Assembly (NCBI GenBank): GCA_949825045.1
Contig: OX463814.1
Coordinates: forward strand, 36,784,383-36,848,382
DNA length: 64,000 nucleotides
Reading direction: 5' to 3'
DNA from: Argyresthia goedartella
Lineage: Eukaryota > Arthropoda > Insecta > Lepidoptera > Argyresthiidae
Below the pieces are notes generated by a model. That model was not told the origin of the DNA, made no database searches, and worked only from the letters and a program-made list of their open reading frames with translations. A program made the position numbers and the translations under genes. Shown one piece after another: positions 54,200-63,676 of this stretch. Each line of letters starts with the position of its first letter. The first letter of the stretch is position 1.

Positions 54200-55015
54200 T
54201 TAGTTTGTAATAGAAACCATGTTGGGTTACGCTGTTAGGAACATCAGACAAAGCACGGATGTGGCTGCATCTAGGCTAGTATATTTTAGTTACTTTCATA
54301 GTGTCATGTCCTATGGTATCTTGTTGTGGGGGAAAGCAGCGGATATTCAAACTATTTTAAATTTACAGAAAAGAGCTATTCGAGCAATTTATAATTTAAA
54401 ACGAACAGACTCCTTAAGAGAGCTTTTTAAAGAAATTGACATACTAACTGTAGCTAGTCAATTTATTTTCGAAAATATAATGAATGTACGCAAGAACCTT
54501 ACCAAACATTTACCAAAATTAGCGATAGCTGCAATGTTAACCTAAGAAATAATCACAGACTGTGTGCGACCCGATTTAGACTCGCGAAAGTTAGCAATTC
54601 TTTCAAGGGTCAGTGCATTCTCTACTATAATAAGATACCTCTGGAGATTTTGAAATTGCCATTTGAGCAATTTAAAAAGGCATGTTAAAGCGACTTTGTC
54701 GAAAAAGGGATATAACAATGTTCGAGATTACTTAAATGACAGGACTGTATGGGGTTAATCTAGTTCAACACAGACCTCGCTGTTAATAATTTTGTAATTA
54801 TTTATTATTGCCTGCTTATAACATAAAAAAAAAACATAATTGTATTAGTTAAGCACAACCTATTTTTAAAAGAGATCTAAAAATCAATCTGTGGGAGTTT
54901 CTACGCCCTTCTTCTCCCACAGTGGTCCAATGTAGAGAAGAGGCAAAAAATGACGTTTGCTAAGTATATGTAAATATCTACAGTAATAAAGTACTTTGAC
55001 TTTGACTTTGGTACA
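54200..55015 (+). pseudogene. Retrotransposon family D, 5'-truncated copy
   Basis: It codes the RT C-terminal part: ASRLVYFSYFHSVMSYGILL, LNLQKRAIRAIYNLKRTDSL, FKEIDILTVASQFIFENIMN, then after a stop and a frame shift KKGYNNVRDYLNDRTVWG (to about 54757). The 3' UTR ends aaagtactttgactttgact. It is related to, but clearly diverged from, copies A and E. Confidence 0.85.
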
Positions 55016-55270
55016 ATTGAATATTATAATCGTGTTGCTTGCCTACTAGTTAACGGTTAAACGTTAAGGCTTGAGTCAATAAAACTAAATAGATTTCTTA
55101 AACATCATTTATTAAATCATCTGCATCAGCGTACTCTATAACAATATCGTCTTAACGGTAAATCGGAAGTCTCCATTTATAGAAATAGTAACTGATCTTA
55201 CAGATAACACACTTAAAAAGATATTTTATTACTTATGTGATTGCGAGCCACTCGAGAACCGATTCAAGTC
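55016..55270. other. Short unassigned stretch
   Basis: No gene or clear repeat. Confidence 0.4.
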
Positions 55271-55274
55271 CAAC

Positions 55275-55440
55275 TCAAGACCTTTGTTCAAGATTACTTA
55301 ATTGACGGGACTGTATGGGGATTAATCTAAATCAACACAGAACTCGCTGTTAATAATTTTGTAATTATTTTTAACAATTAATATTGTAATATTTGTACTA
55401 GGCACAACCAATTTTTAAAAGAGATCTAAAAATCTATAAT
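55275..55440 (+). repeat. Family D 3' fragment
   Basis: caagattacttaattgacgg, gactgtatggggattaatct, aacacagaactcgctgttaa and ttaaaagagatctaaaaatc match 54725-54890. Confidence 0.8.
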
Positions 55441-55544
55441 CTATAATATATATTGATTTTTTATGGTTCCGTAGTCGAAGGGTGCCAAACGGTGCCATAT
55501 TACTAAGCCTCTATAACAACAAATACTAAAACCAGAACAAAATA

Positions 55545-55650
55545 AATAATACAAACTTATGAATGCACCTGGTTACGTACATGGAGTGTGAAAGTAGCCG
55601 CACCAATAACTTTGTAAACAACATTTTGCTATATAAAACCCAAACTATTA
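55545..55650 (-). repeat. Dispersed repeat, copy 3 of 3
   Basis: Its complement contains acaaagttattggtgcggct, actttcacactccatg and the cattcataagtttgta block of 17395-17520. Confidence 0.6.
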
Positions 55651-55719
55651 ACTACACACCATCCCTACCATTGCAAGGTGGTAAGAAACCCTACGTGCGC
55701 TAGTTAGACTCGCACTTTG

Positions 55720-55790
55720 ACGTTTGCTAAGTATATGTAAATATCTACAGTAATAAAGTACTTTGACTTTGACTTTGACTTGACCGCTTA
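55720..55790 (+). repeat. Family D terminal fragment
   Basis: Tgacgtttgctaagtatatg, taaatatctacagtaataaa and the tail gtactttgactttgactttg; only the last 70 bp of the element. Confidence 0.8.
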
Positions 55791-56630
55791 TTTATGTGGT
55801 ATTTCGCAAATAGGTACCATTCTTCCAATCTCCAATGTACAAAGCTCGTAATCGGCTTAATTTACCGTGCTACAGTAGCCTTCATAAGGACCTAACTCAG
55901 GGTCCGACGGGTGTAATACCATGTCCGCTATCGAGATATGGAAATGAACACAGCACCTGTTTCTGTATTGTTTCGGCCATATTGAATTTTACCCGAGTTA
56001 TTTTACATTATGGACAGGCGCGTGACGACCCGTAACATGAACAAGTTTTGCTGAGTGTTGGGATAGTTAAATACTATTGTTTTTTTTCTGAGCTTAGCAG
56101 GTATTACCAAATCGTTAAGGGAAAAGGAAAAGAAATCGTGAGGTAATTATAACGGGAAGTATTTAAACGTATGATTGTGAATCCAGTTTTTGCTTGGCAA
56201 AACTCGTGGTCCTGACTGAAATACCAACAAAAATGAGCGCGAATATAAATACCGGCTTCGTCTGACAAAATTACTGAACAGCGCCTTTATCCTTCACCTA
56301 CCCTGACCCACTATTTCGCCCAGACAGTCTTTATTTAGCCAATAAGCGGTGGCTGAACTATTCATAATTTAATCGCGCAAATCATTTACTTTATCGCGCA
56401 ATTCAGTATTTTTTTCGCTCATTTTAGAAAATTCCTCTGTTCATTGTCATTCGCTTAATTAGTTTTTAATTCGATTGTTTTATTATTTCCCTTGAAATTT
56501 CCCGTCCGGAGATTTTAGAGGAACTATCTGCAACGTCTTTAACTATCTTTACTTAAATAACTTAAATACTTAAATAACTTAAATACTTAAATAACCGTAA
56601 ATCCGTGAAATAACTTGTTTAATTTCTGGT
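55791..56630. other. Intergenic stretch, no gene
   Basis: A small repeat of aacttaaatacttaaata lies at about 56555-56595. Otherwise unremarkable. Confidence 0.45.
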
Positions 56631-56634
56631 CATG

Positions 56635-56800
56635 TATAATTAGGGAAGAGCGCCCTTCTCTTCCCAAAACATAGGGTTCACCCTTCTTTGGGGAGTAGAG
56701 ACTCACCATTTTGTTATTTGTAAGAATGTATTATTATATCAAGACAGCTCTACACGTATTACTGAATAAACGGTTATTATTATTATTATTTTTATTACTT
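56635..56800 (+). repeat. 3' end of a non-LTR retrotransposon with (ATT)n tail
   Basis: It carries gggaagagcgcccttctctt, ggggagtagagactcacc and tgaataaacggttattatta ending in ATT repeats. The aataaacg-(ATT)n end resembles that of the element at 22240-22290. Confidence 0.6.
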
Positions 56801-57019
56801 ACCTATATATTTTTGATACGCCTTAATAATAAACAAGTCTCATAAAGGGGTTTCAGCATTCTTATTGGTTGACCACTACAACATCTATCTATTGCTCCAT
56901 TAGTATAATATTGTAGTATTAAGTAGTTGCTCCCACAAATTATACGCTGTCCAGCTCGATGGAATCCAGTGACAGACATCAATCACCAGAATAATTCAGC
57001 GCAAATCTTTTCAGTAGTC

Positions 57020-57215
57020 CCTGTAATGCCCGGCCCAGTATTGTCCGGCCCAGGAATGTCCGGTCCCGGAATAGGCGTCCCGAAAGCCCACGATTCAGGG
57101 GTCGGGCATTCCTGGGCCGAGCATTCCGTGGCCGTACAAAATAGTGCTCAACCCCGGAATGCCCGGCCTCGGAATTGGCGTCCCGAGTACCATAGACAAC
57201 TGCTACATTAGAGAT
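57020..57215. repeat. G+C-rich degenerate minisatellite, left block
   Basis: Imperfect repeats of ggcccaggaatg(c/t)ccgg, cggaattggcgtcccg and the inverse cattcctgggccgagcatt. Related to 58445-58630. Open frames rich in Pro-Gly here are by-products of the repeat. Confidence 0.75.
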
Positions 57216-57600
57216 TAGGGTGTGTTCATAGTGTCTCTATCTCAAAAAATCTATTAATATCATTAAATGTTTTTTTTACTTGCATTCGCTTCGCTCCGCT
57301 ACGCTTCGGTTTTCCTTCTTCTAAGTTCCAACCTAACCTATAACCCAATTAAAATTTAGCCACAATAACCTACTCTAGCCAAATTTGACTCAATAAATAT
57401 AATGCACTTGAACTCAGTCTTCACAGTGTTATTTTTTTCAACAAATAGCAGAATTGAGCTTGTTTTTATTTTAAACTAACCAAATTTGAATAATATTTGG
57501 TTATGCTATGTGTCAAGTGAATGTTAAACTTGCTTACAAAAAAACCTCAATACTATGACTATGGCCTTAGATTCGTCTTAACTAAATCGAAAATGTTCGA
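57216..57600. other. A+T-rich stretch without gene
   Basis: It contains cattcgcttcgctccgctac at about 57284 and a short direct repeat of accaaattt(g). No coding evidence. Confidence 0.45.
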
Positions 57601-57611
57601 CCAAAAATCAA

Positions 57612-58402
57612 AATCAAAAATCATTTATTTCCATAGGATGTTGTTACATCACTTAGATCCGTCATTACATTTTTTTGGGTGAGTTCACTAACCCAATGGC
57701 GGAATCTGTGGAGAAGAGCTCACCGAAGAAACTCCACAGTCGTCGCATCTTTTGCGTTTCCTTTTTTAAATAAAATATTGTCAAATTACAAAATGAATGC
57801 TAATTATATATCGAAACAGCCTGTTACTCAAACAATCTATTCCCATGGACATCTGTCCTCTAAGTAATCAGATATCCTGTAGTAACCTTTTTTATACAAT
57901 TTCTGTTTTATTATTATTTTAAACTTGTCTAAAGGTAAGTTTTTAATATCAGTAGGGACCTTATTGTAATAGCGTATACAATTGCCTTTAAAAGAATTAC
58001 TAATTTTATGTAGTCGGCTTACATAAGCAACCAAGTTGTCTTTATTTCTAGTATTAAAATTGTGTATATCACTGTACTTCTGAAAATTAGTTATATTTCT
58101 TTTTACATACACAAGATTGTCATAGATATATTGAGACACAAATGTCAGAATATTGATTTCTTTAAACTTTTCCCTCAGTGACACTCTAGGCCCTAATCTA
58201 TAAATTGCACGAACAGCCCGTTTCTGCAGAATAAATATACTATTAGCATTCGCAGCGTGATCCCACAATAAAATACCATAGGTCATTAGACTATGAAAGT
58301 AACTAAAGTAGACTAGTCTAGCGGTGTCTACGTCGGTAAGAGCTCTAATTTTTTTAACTGCGAACGCTGCCGAACTCAGTCTGTTCGACAATTTATTTAT
58401 TT
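57612..58402 (-). mobile_element. 5'-truncated retrotransposon, same family as copy A
   Basis: On the minus strand it begins in aataaattgtcgaacagact, codes the RT C-terminus and ends in (AAATC)n complement repeats at 57612-57630. Nucleotide identity with 10880-11684 is very high; only scattered differences were seen, among them caatggcgg against cattgtgtt-side changes in the 3' UTR. Old enough to carry a few substitutions, but young relative to other relics here. Confidence 0.9.
57837..58391 (-). pseudogene. RT C-terminal domain, 184-codon open frame
   Basis: It reads NRLSSAAFAVKKIRALTDVD, TARLVYFSYFHSLMTYGILL, FILQKRAVRAIYRLGPRVSL and at the end KKGYYRISDYLEDRCPWE. It is the same as the copy A C-terminus except for WDH for WGH, FKEI for FTEI and KDN for KDK. 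Lacks palm and fingers, so inactive although open. Confidence 0.92.
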
Positions 58403-58439
58403 ACCCAATGACCAATCAGAAGCCAGTATTTCCAGCCAA

Positions 58440-58632
58440 TGAGAGACGTCGCACAATTCCGGGGCCGGGCATTTAGGGGTCGAACAGGCAGTGCACGGCT
58501 TCGGAATGCACGGCCCAGTAATGTGCGGCTTGGAATGTACGGCCCCGGAATTGGCGTCCCAAATCCCACGATTACGGGGTCAGGCATTCCGGGGCCGGGC
58601 ATTACTGGGCCGTGCATTCCTGTCCCCCTCTT
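58440..58632. repeat. G+C-rich degenerate minisatellite, right block
   Basis: ccggggccgggcatt, cggaatgcacggcccagtaa, cggccccggaattggcgtcc and gcattccggggccgggcatt repeat in both orientations, like 57020-57215. The retrotransposon at 57612-58402 lies between the two blocks. Confidence 0.75.
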
Positions 58633-58764
58633 TTCAGCACCACGCGGACAAACCATCATATTGGTATAAATAATACAGGATCTAACAGATAGATGAATAA
58701 TTATAATTTTAAGGCGCTGTCAGGGACAACTTTCACAAGGAAACCGATTTGATGAGAACAATTT

Positions 58765-59160
58765 TATTTATTTACACACGTACATTCATAAACCCTCTTT
58801 ACTGCGTCCAAAAAACCACACGTTGCAACCAGCATAATGATATACTTCTTCGTAAAAACTCATTTCTTATCTGAATATTGATACATTATGACCATAATGT
58901 ACCAAAATTTGTCATATTATGACATTCAAGAAGTTGGTACTACTGAACAAGCTAAACAACTGCAGAGCAATGATCAATGCCATAATGCCAGTCGAACATG
59001 CGGTTCCTGAAAACATCAAAGAGAGCTTATGATATGTGTGCAGATAAACTAGTGTATGTAACTGTACATAATTAGCCATTAAAACTCTCGAGTGATATTA
59101 TTATGAAACCCACTCTCGAGTTTTAATGCCCCCCATTATGAAGCAGTCACATGACATGAC
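58765..59160. repeat. Half copy of the foldback family
   Basis: cataaaccctctttactgcg, ttatgaccataatgtacc, gaacaagctaaacaactgca, cggttcctgaaaacatcaaa and gtgtatgtaactgtacataa follow the order of the left arm at 30830-31160. The central gagtgatattattatgaaac follows; the second arm is missing. Confidence 0.85.
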
Positions 59161-59324
59161 TATTTTACTACACTTTTCTGTTCAAACCTGTATTGTGCAG
59201 GGAGAGTGCAAACCATCACCAACCCACACTGAGAGCGTTAAATCATGGCTCAAACTTATCGATAAATCGATTATATACAATTCAATAATAACTCTAACGT
59301 CTCCATGTCGTTAGCTTTAGGGTT

Positions 59325-59474
59325 CAGTAGAGAAACAAGGAACCCTTATAGTTTCGTCAAGTTTGTCTGTCCGACTGTCCGTCCGTCCGTCCGTATGTCA
59401 CAGCAACTTTATTCCGAAACTATTAGGACTACACAGTTGAAACTTGGTATGTAGATGCATTCAGCGGTTTTTTT
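59325..59474. repeat. Short lepidopteran-type repeat
   Basis: gggttcagtagagaaacaag, ggaacccttatagtttcgtc and a (tccg)n run at 59371-59391, then gaaacttggtatgtagatgc. Non-coding. Confidence 0.6.
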
Positions 59475-60090
59475 TCCGCAAGGTGGCGCTTGAGTGTAAA
59501 CAAACAATTTCAAATTCTCCACAACGAATTTTCGATTTTCAAGTAATCTCTTTCTTATAAGTTTCTATAGTGCATAGTGAAGACAGTAACTCAATACATA
59601 AGTGTGAGTGTTATCTCGCTCCTAATTAGCGAAACAGTGCCGAAACGTAACATAAATAGCTGCGACTCAAAACGGTTACCAATAGTGTTTGATCTCCGTG
59701 AAAATTAGATCAGTGATTTTAAGAAGTGAATCAAACAAACTGAAACCATAATTAAGTAGCCAAATAGGCTCACCTTCAGCAGTCAGAGTGCACTAGACAG
59801 TAAATAACCCCCCTGCAACAATATTCTTGGTACCATCAATAGCAACAGCGAAATCTAACGCTAAATAGCTTCACTACCCTAGCAGAGACACCTAGCGCTG
59901 AGTAGCGCAAGTAGTTATAACACCTACCTCGGAAGCCTACTGTTTTAAACAACTACTAGATACTAGATGGCGCTCATAACAGTAATAGGCTCGACGTACT
60001 GATATTGTTCGTCTCGATTCCGCCTCTTTCGTGCGTTCGAGGTTGAAAGTTGGCCATTAACCCATCTGACTGGATTATTTAATCTCCATA

Positions 60091-61243
60091 ATGGACAAAT
60101 GTTTGGCTTGCGCGGGTTCAGTTTATGAAGGCGAACTATTGAAGTGCCAGCTCTGCAAAGGCCCGTACCACTACGCATGCCTTAATATTACATCCGCCCA
60201 ATTTATGGCAAACATGCAGACGTTGCGTAAAACTTGGCAATGTCCTGCAGCTCAGTGTCAGAACGTCACCAGGACAAGGGGCACGCGAGGGGATGATACT
60301 ATTATCACTCGCCACTACGAATCGTCTCTAGACCAGACGAACATGTCACTGGATGACACTGCTGCCGATATCAGCCTCGCGGTGGCGCCAGCGTATAAAA
60401 CTCCGGAGCAGAACAATCTTCGTACGCTTGATTCATCTCTTGACAGGTGGGCCGAAATACTGGACACGAAGCTCGATGCGAAGCTTGCAATAATTAGTGA
60501 TGACCTTAAAAAGGAAATGAACGCGTTTACCGCCAGGTTGCAGCTTGAATTCTCCAAAGCTACGGACGCATTACAAGCTAAAATTAAGGAGCTGGGAGAT
60601 TCAGCCGATGTCGTGAAGGCCAGGCTAGATGCCCTCGAGCTAGAGAATCAGGCATTAAGGCTTGAGGTTTCAGAGGCAAAAAGGAGTGGGGGATCACCTG
60701 ACGCCGAGCTGGAGAAGGAAGTGGTCCAGCTGCGGGCCGAAGTGAACGAGCAGGAGCAGAGCTCACTCCTCAACGACGTGGAGGTATCGGGGATCCCGGA
60801 GTACGAGGGCGAGTCGGTGCTGCATCTCGTAGCCGCGGTCGCGGTGAAGCTCGGCGTGTCGCTGGACGAGCGAGACGTAGTAAGGGCCACGCGCGTGGGC
60901 CCGCGCGACCAGCAGCGGCAACAAGGCGCGCCGCCCACGCATCATCGTGGTCAGCTTGGCGCGTCGGGTGCTGCGCGACGAGTTCCTGAAGAACGCGAGG
61001 GTTCGCCGAGGAGCTACCACTGAAGGCCTGGGCCTTCCACCGCACGTGCCACAGAAGGTTTTTATTAATGAGCGTCTGACCAAGAAAAACCGTGTCTTGT
61101 TTGCCAAGGCCCGCAACATGGGGTTCGCGGCGAAATGGCGTTACGTTTGGACCACGGACGGTCGCATTTTTGCCAGACGAGAGAACTTGTCCACCAAATA
61201 CCATCTGCGTGTTGAGGCTTACTTAGTCCGTGTTTTTGGGTAG
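60091..61243 (+). pseudogene. Copy F ORF1: PHD-type zinc finger, coiled coil, FP25K-like C-terminus
   Basis: An RNA-binding ORF1 protein by position. N-terminus CLACAGSVYEGELLKCQLCK, GPYHYACLNIT and WQCPAAQCQN form a C2-C2-H-C-x-C2 PHD/zinc-ribbon pattern (residues 4-58). About residues 115-230 are a coiled coil (ELGDSADVVKARLDALELEN, LEKEVVQLRAEVNEQEQ). DVEVSGIPEYEGESVLHLVA starts an RRM-like block. After a frameshift near 60910-60930 the frame 60947-61243 gives RRVLRDEFLKNARVRRGATT, VFINERLTKKNRVLFAKARN, WRYVWTTDGRIFARRE and VEAYLVRVFG. The last block has the look of the baculovirus FP25K C-terminal domain, which is known to share ancestry with non-LTR ORF1 proteins in moths. One frameshift is the only lesion seen. 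Confidence 0.82.
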
Positions 61244-61581
61244 TGCCAGTGTTTGCGCAGAGATTGAATATTTGAATCGCTCGCATTACCAATTTTCACT
61301 GTGTTCGTCACTGCTTATAATTTGTTTATTTTTGTGTTGTATAAACTGTCTACAATGTTTTTTCTTGGTAAATAAGTTTTTAAATGTTTTAAACTATTTT
61401 GAAACGAAGTCATTTACGTGTGAGGGTTCCGTTGCTGTGTGTGCCCGCGGGGCTGTGGATGGGTTCAGATTACGCACGATGATTGCTATAGTCCCACAGG
61501 TTGCTCACAATCACTATTTATCATGTTCGCGTAAATATTATTTAATTAACTGCTATTATCATATAATACACCTATACAATA
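61244..61581 (+). other. Spacer between ORF1 and ORF2 of copy F
   Basis: A+T-rich and not coding by family comparison; a frame at 61230-61670 has no recognised domain. Confidence 0.5.
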
Positions 61582-62877
61582 ATGATACTCATAACAAATC
61601 ACTACATGATTTTCAACAAAACACACACACTTCTGCTTTATTACACTATTATTTTCTCAAAATCTTATAATACAAAGTTCTTAAAAGTTGGTTTCTGGAA
61701 CGCGGGTTCTTTAGGTACTGGACACGATGAGCTCATAGTTGCGGTGGAGCAGCGAGCTCCGGACCTATTGGCCATCAATGAGACGTGGTTGCGCCAGGAC
61801 GACGTAGGTTACGCCCCCGACATCCCCGGCTATAGACTGCGACATATCGCGCGCCCGCGCAGCGTCAGACTGGCGCGGAGTGGTGGGGTGGGATTTTATG
61901 TGAAGATAGGTATAAAGGCGAGACTACACTCCCATCCAGAATCCACCGTTGGTGTCGAACAGATGTGGCTATCTATGAATGTAAACGGTATTAAAATTAT
62001 TATTGGAACCGCCTATCGACCACCGTGGATGAATGTTAATACTTTCTTTGATGCACTTACCGATTCTTTATCTAGTTTTTCCAATTTTGATAAGATAATA
62101 CTATTAGGCGATTTTAACATAGATTTTCTTGATACAGGCAACAATATGACTTGTAAATTACAACAATTCCTAGCGTACTCCAAACTGGTAAATATTGTCG
62201 ATAAACCGACCCATTTTACTGACCATAGCGCAACCCTAATTGACTTGGTCTGTACGGACGTAACTCTTACTTCAATATCAGTTGATCACATTCCTGATCT
62301 CGGGCATCACGCAATTATAACCGCAAAAGTTAAAATTAAGAAAGATAAACGTCCTGTTCGCACTGTCATGTATAGACCATTTAAAAACATTAACATGGTA
62401 ACATTCGACAATGACCTGCAAAATATTAACTGGGACGTGATTCTACACTGTGACAATGTGGACCTTATGGTGTCGACCTTCAATGAGTACTTGCTAGCAC
62501 TTTATGATAAGCATGCACCAGAGCGTAAAACGATAGTCAGGGAAGTGTCAAAACCGTGGTTAACCAGTAATGTTAAGTACATGATGCAACTTCGTGATAG
62601 GGCACACGATAAATATAAGCAATCTCGACTTTCGGTTGACAGAGACCAGTATAAATCTTTGAAACACCTTGTTGCTGTCAGTCTTTACTCAGAAAAGAAG
62701 GCATTTTTCGAACATAATATTAATAATTATATCGGAAATCCTAAGAAGCTATGGCAAACTCTTAAGAATACAGTTCTTCCCAAGAAGTACAACGAATTGC
62801 CAGAGCATCTGAACGATCCAAATGAGATGATCACCCACTTCCTCAATGTGCCTGGAGACAATGGTGTTACGATATAA
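61582..62877 (+). pseudogene. Copy F ORF2: APE endonuclease and linker, RT cut off
   Basis: 432-codon open frame from ATG 61582; domain similarity begins at KVGFWNAGSLG (about codon 34), so a later start is possible. The endonuclease landmarks are intact: the N of FWNAGSL, LLAINETWL (catalytic E), RSGGVGFYVK, GTAYRPPW, IILLGDFNIDFLD (GDFN), THFTDHSATLIDLVCTD and PDLGHHAI (the final H, with LGH for SDH). The linker has SEKKAFFEHNINNYIGNPKK. The frame ends VPGDNGVTI and a stop where the next element joins. No lesion inside the endonuclease. Confidence 0.9.
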
Positions 62878-63676
62878 TGACGGATATAAAGAAGATCCCA
62901 CTTCAAGCCAACAATGATGATCTAGAAAACAGCGCAACAAACAGTGATATCGAAAAGTCCGAGTTACTTTGGAATAGCACAACTGAAGTTCAGAAAAAAA
63001 GAGACATTATAAAAACCAATAAAGATATCGGTAAGAAAGAACCAGCGATCGGATTAGTTAGGGTTATGATATTATCGGATGAGACAGGCAAAGGATTACA
63101 TGGACCAATACGAGGAATGTTAGGGGACAGGTTTATTATTGAATCTTTTTAAAACCTAATGCGACTCTTGATCAAGTTTTGAATTCTTGTGAAAGCCTCT
63201 GTGAAAGCTACACTAAGTCTGATTTTGTTGTCATTTTGGGCGGGTCCAACGATAAGGATCCTCTCAAATTTCAGTCTTTATTGTACTCAAACTTAAAAAA
63301 ACTTGAACACACAAATGTGATAGTAAGTAATGTTTTGTATGGCAAATATTTAGCTGAGAAAAAGATCAATGAAACAATTAACTTTATTGCGAGTAGATTT
63401 GAAAATGTTTCTGCTTCGGACTTCTGGGATTCAGGTGATGAATTTTTTAGATTTAACATAAGTAGGAGGTTAGTTGCTAGTAGACTCATACATAGAGAAA
63501 TTTGTAAACGCTCTTATCATAATGAATATAGGAACTATATGACAGATTCACATAATAGTGGAATGCGCAATGTAAACAGGTCCAACAAGGAGACACAAAC
63601 AAGTTGTCTCACTGTGAAATTGAATACTTCAATGCAAACAGAAGGGATTGAGAATGAAACGTTTTTTCGTGAATAA
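62877..63676 (+). pseudogene. Copy G ORF1 C-terminal part, SGNH-like domain
   Basis: Two frames joined by a one-base lesion in the T/A run at 63148-63155. The first gives KKEPAIGLVRVMILSDETGK and GLHGPIRGMLGDRF (block I-like ILSDE). The second gives SDFVVILGGSNDKDPLKFQS (block III-like G-ND), LEHTNVIVSNVLYGKYLAEK, and FFRFNISRRLVASRLIHREI at the end. The Ser of GDSL enzymes is replaced (SDE). Family: ORF1 of CR1/L2-type elements that carry an SGNH domain; here it probably serves RNP or membrane association rather than hydrolysis, which is inference. Its stop lies inside the start of ORF2. Confidence 0.65.

Larger units (their letters stand above)
59475..62870 (+). mobile_element. CR1/Jockey-group retrotransposon, 5' half (copy F)
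   Basis: A 5' leader of about 600 bp, ORF1 (60091-61243), a spacer of about 340 bp, then ORF2 with endonuclease and linker to NVPGDN (62877). It stops just before the RT, where another element begins, so its RT may continue beyond the window after that insertion. The linker matches copy A (9048-9212). Confidence 0.88.

Noticed and set aside
56927..57211. Pro-Gly-rich open frame resembling a collagen-like protein
   Set aside because: It is the translation of the G+C-rich minisatellite; the opposite orientation and the block at 58440-58632 give similar frames.
60315..61204. Several minus-strand frames of 80-144 codons
   Set aside because: They are shadows of the G+C-rich ORF1 of copy F.
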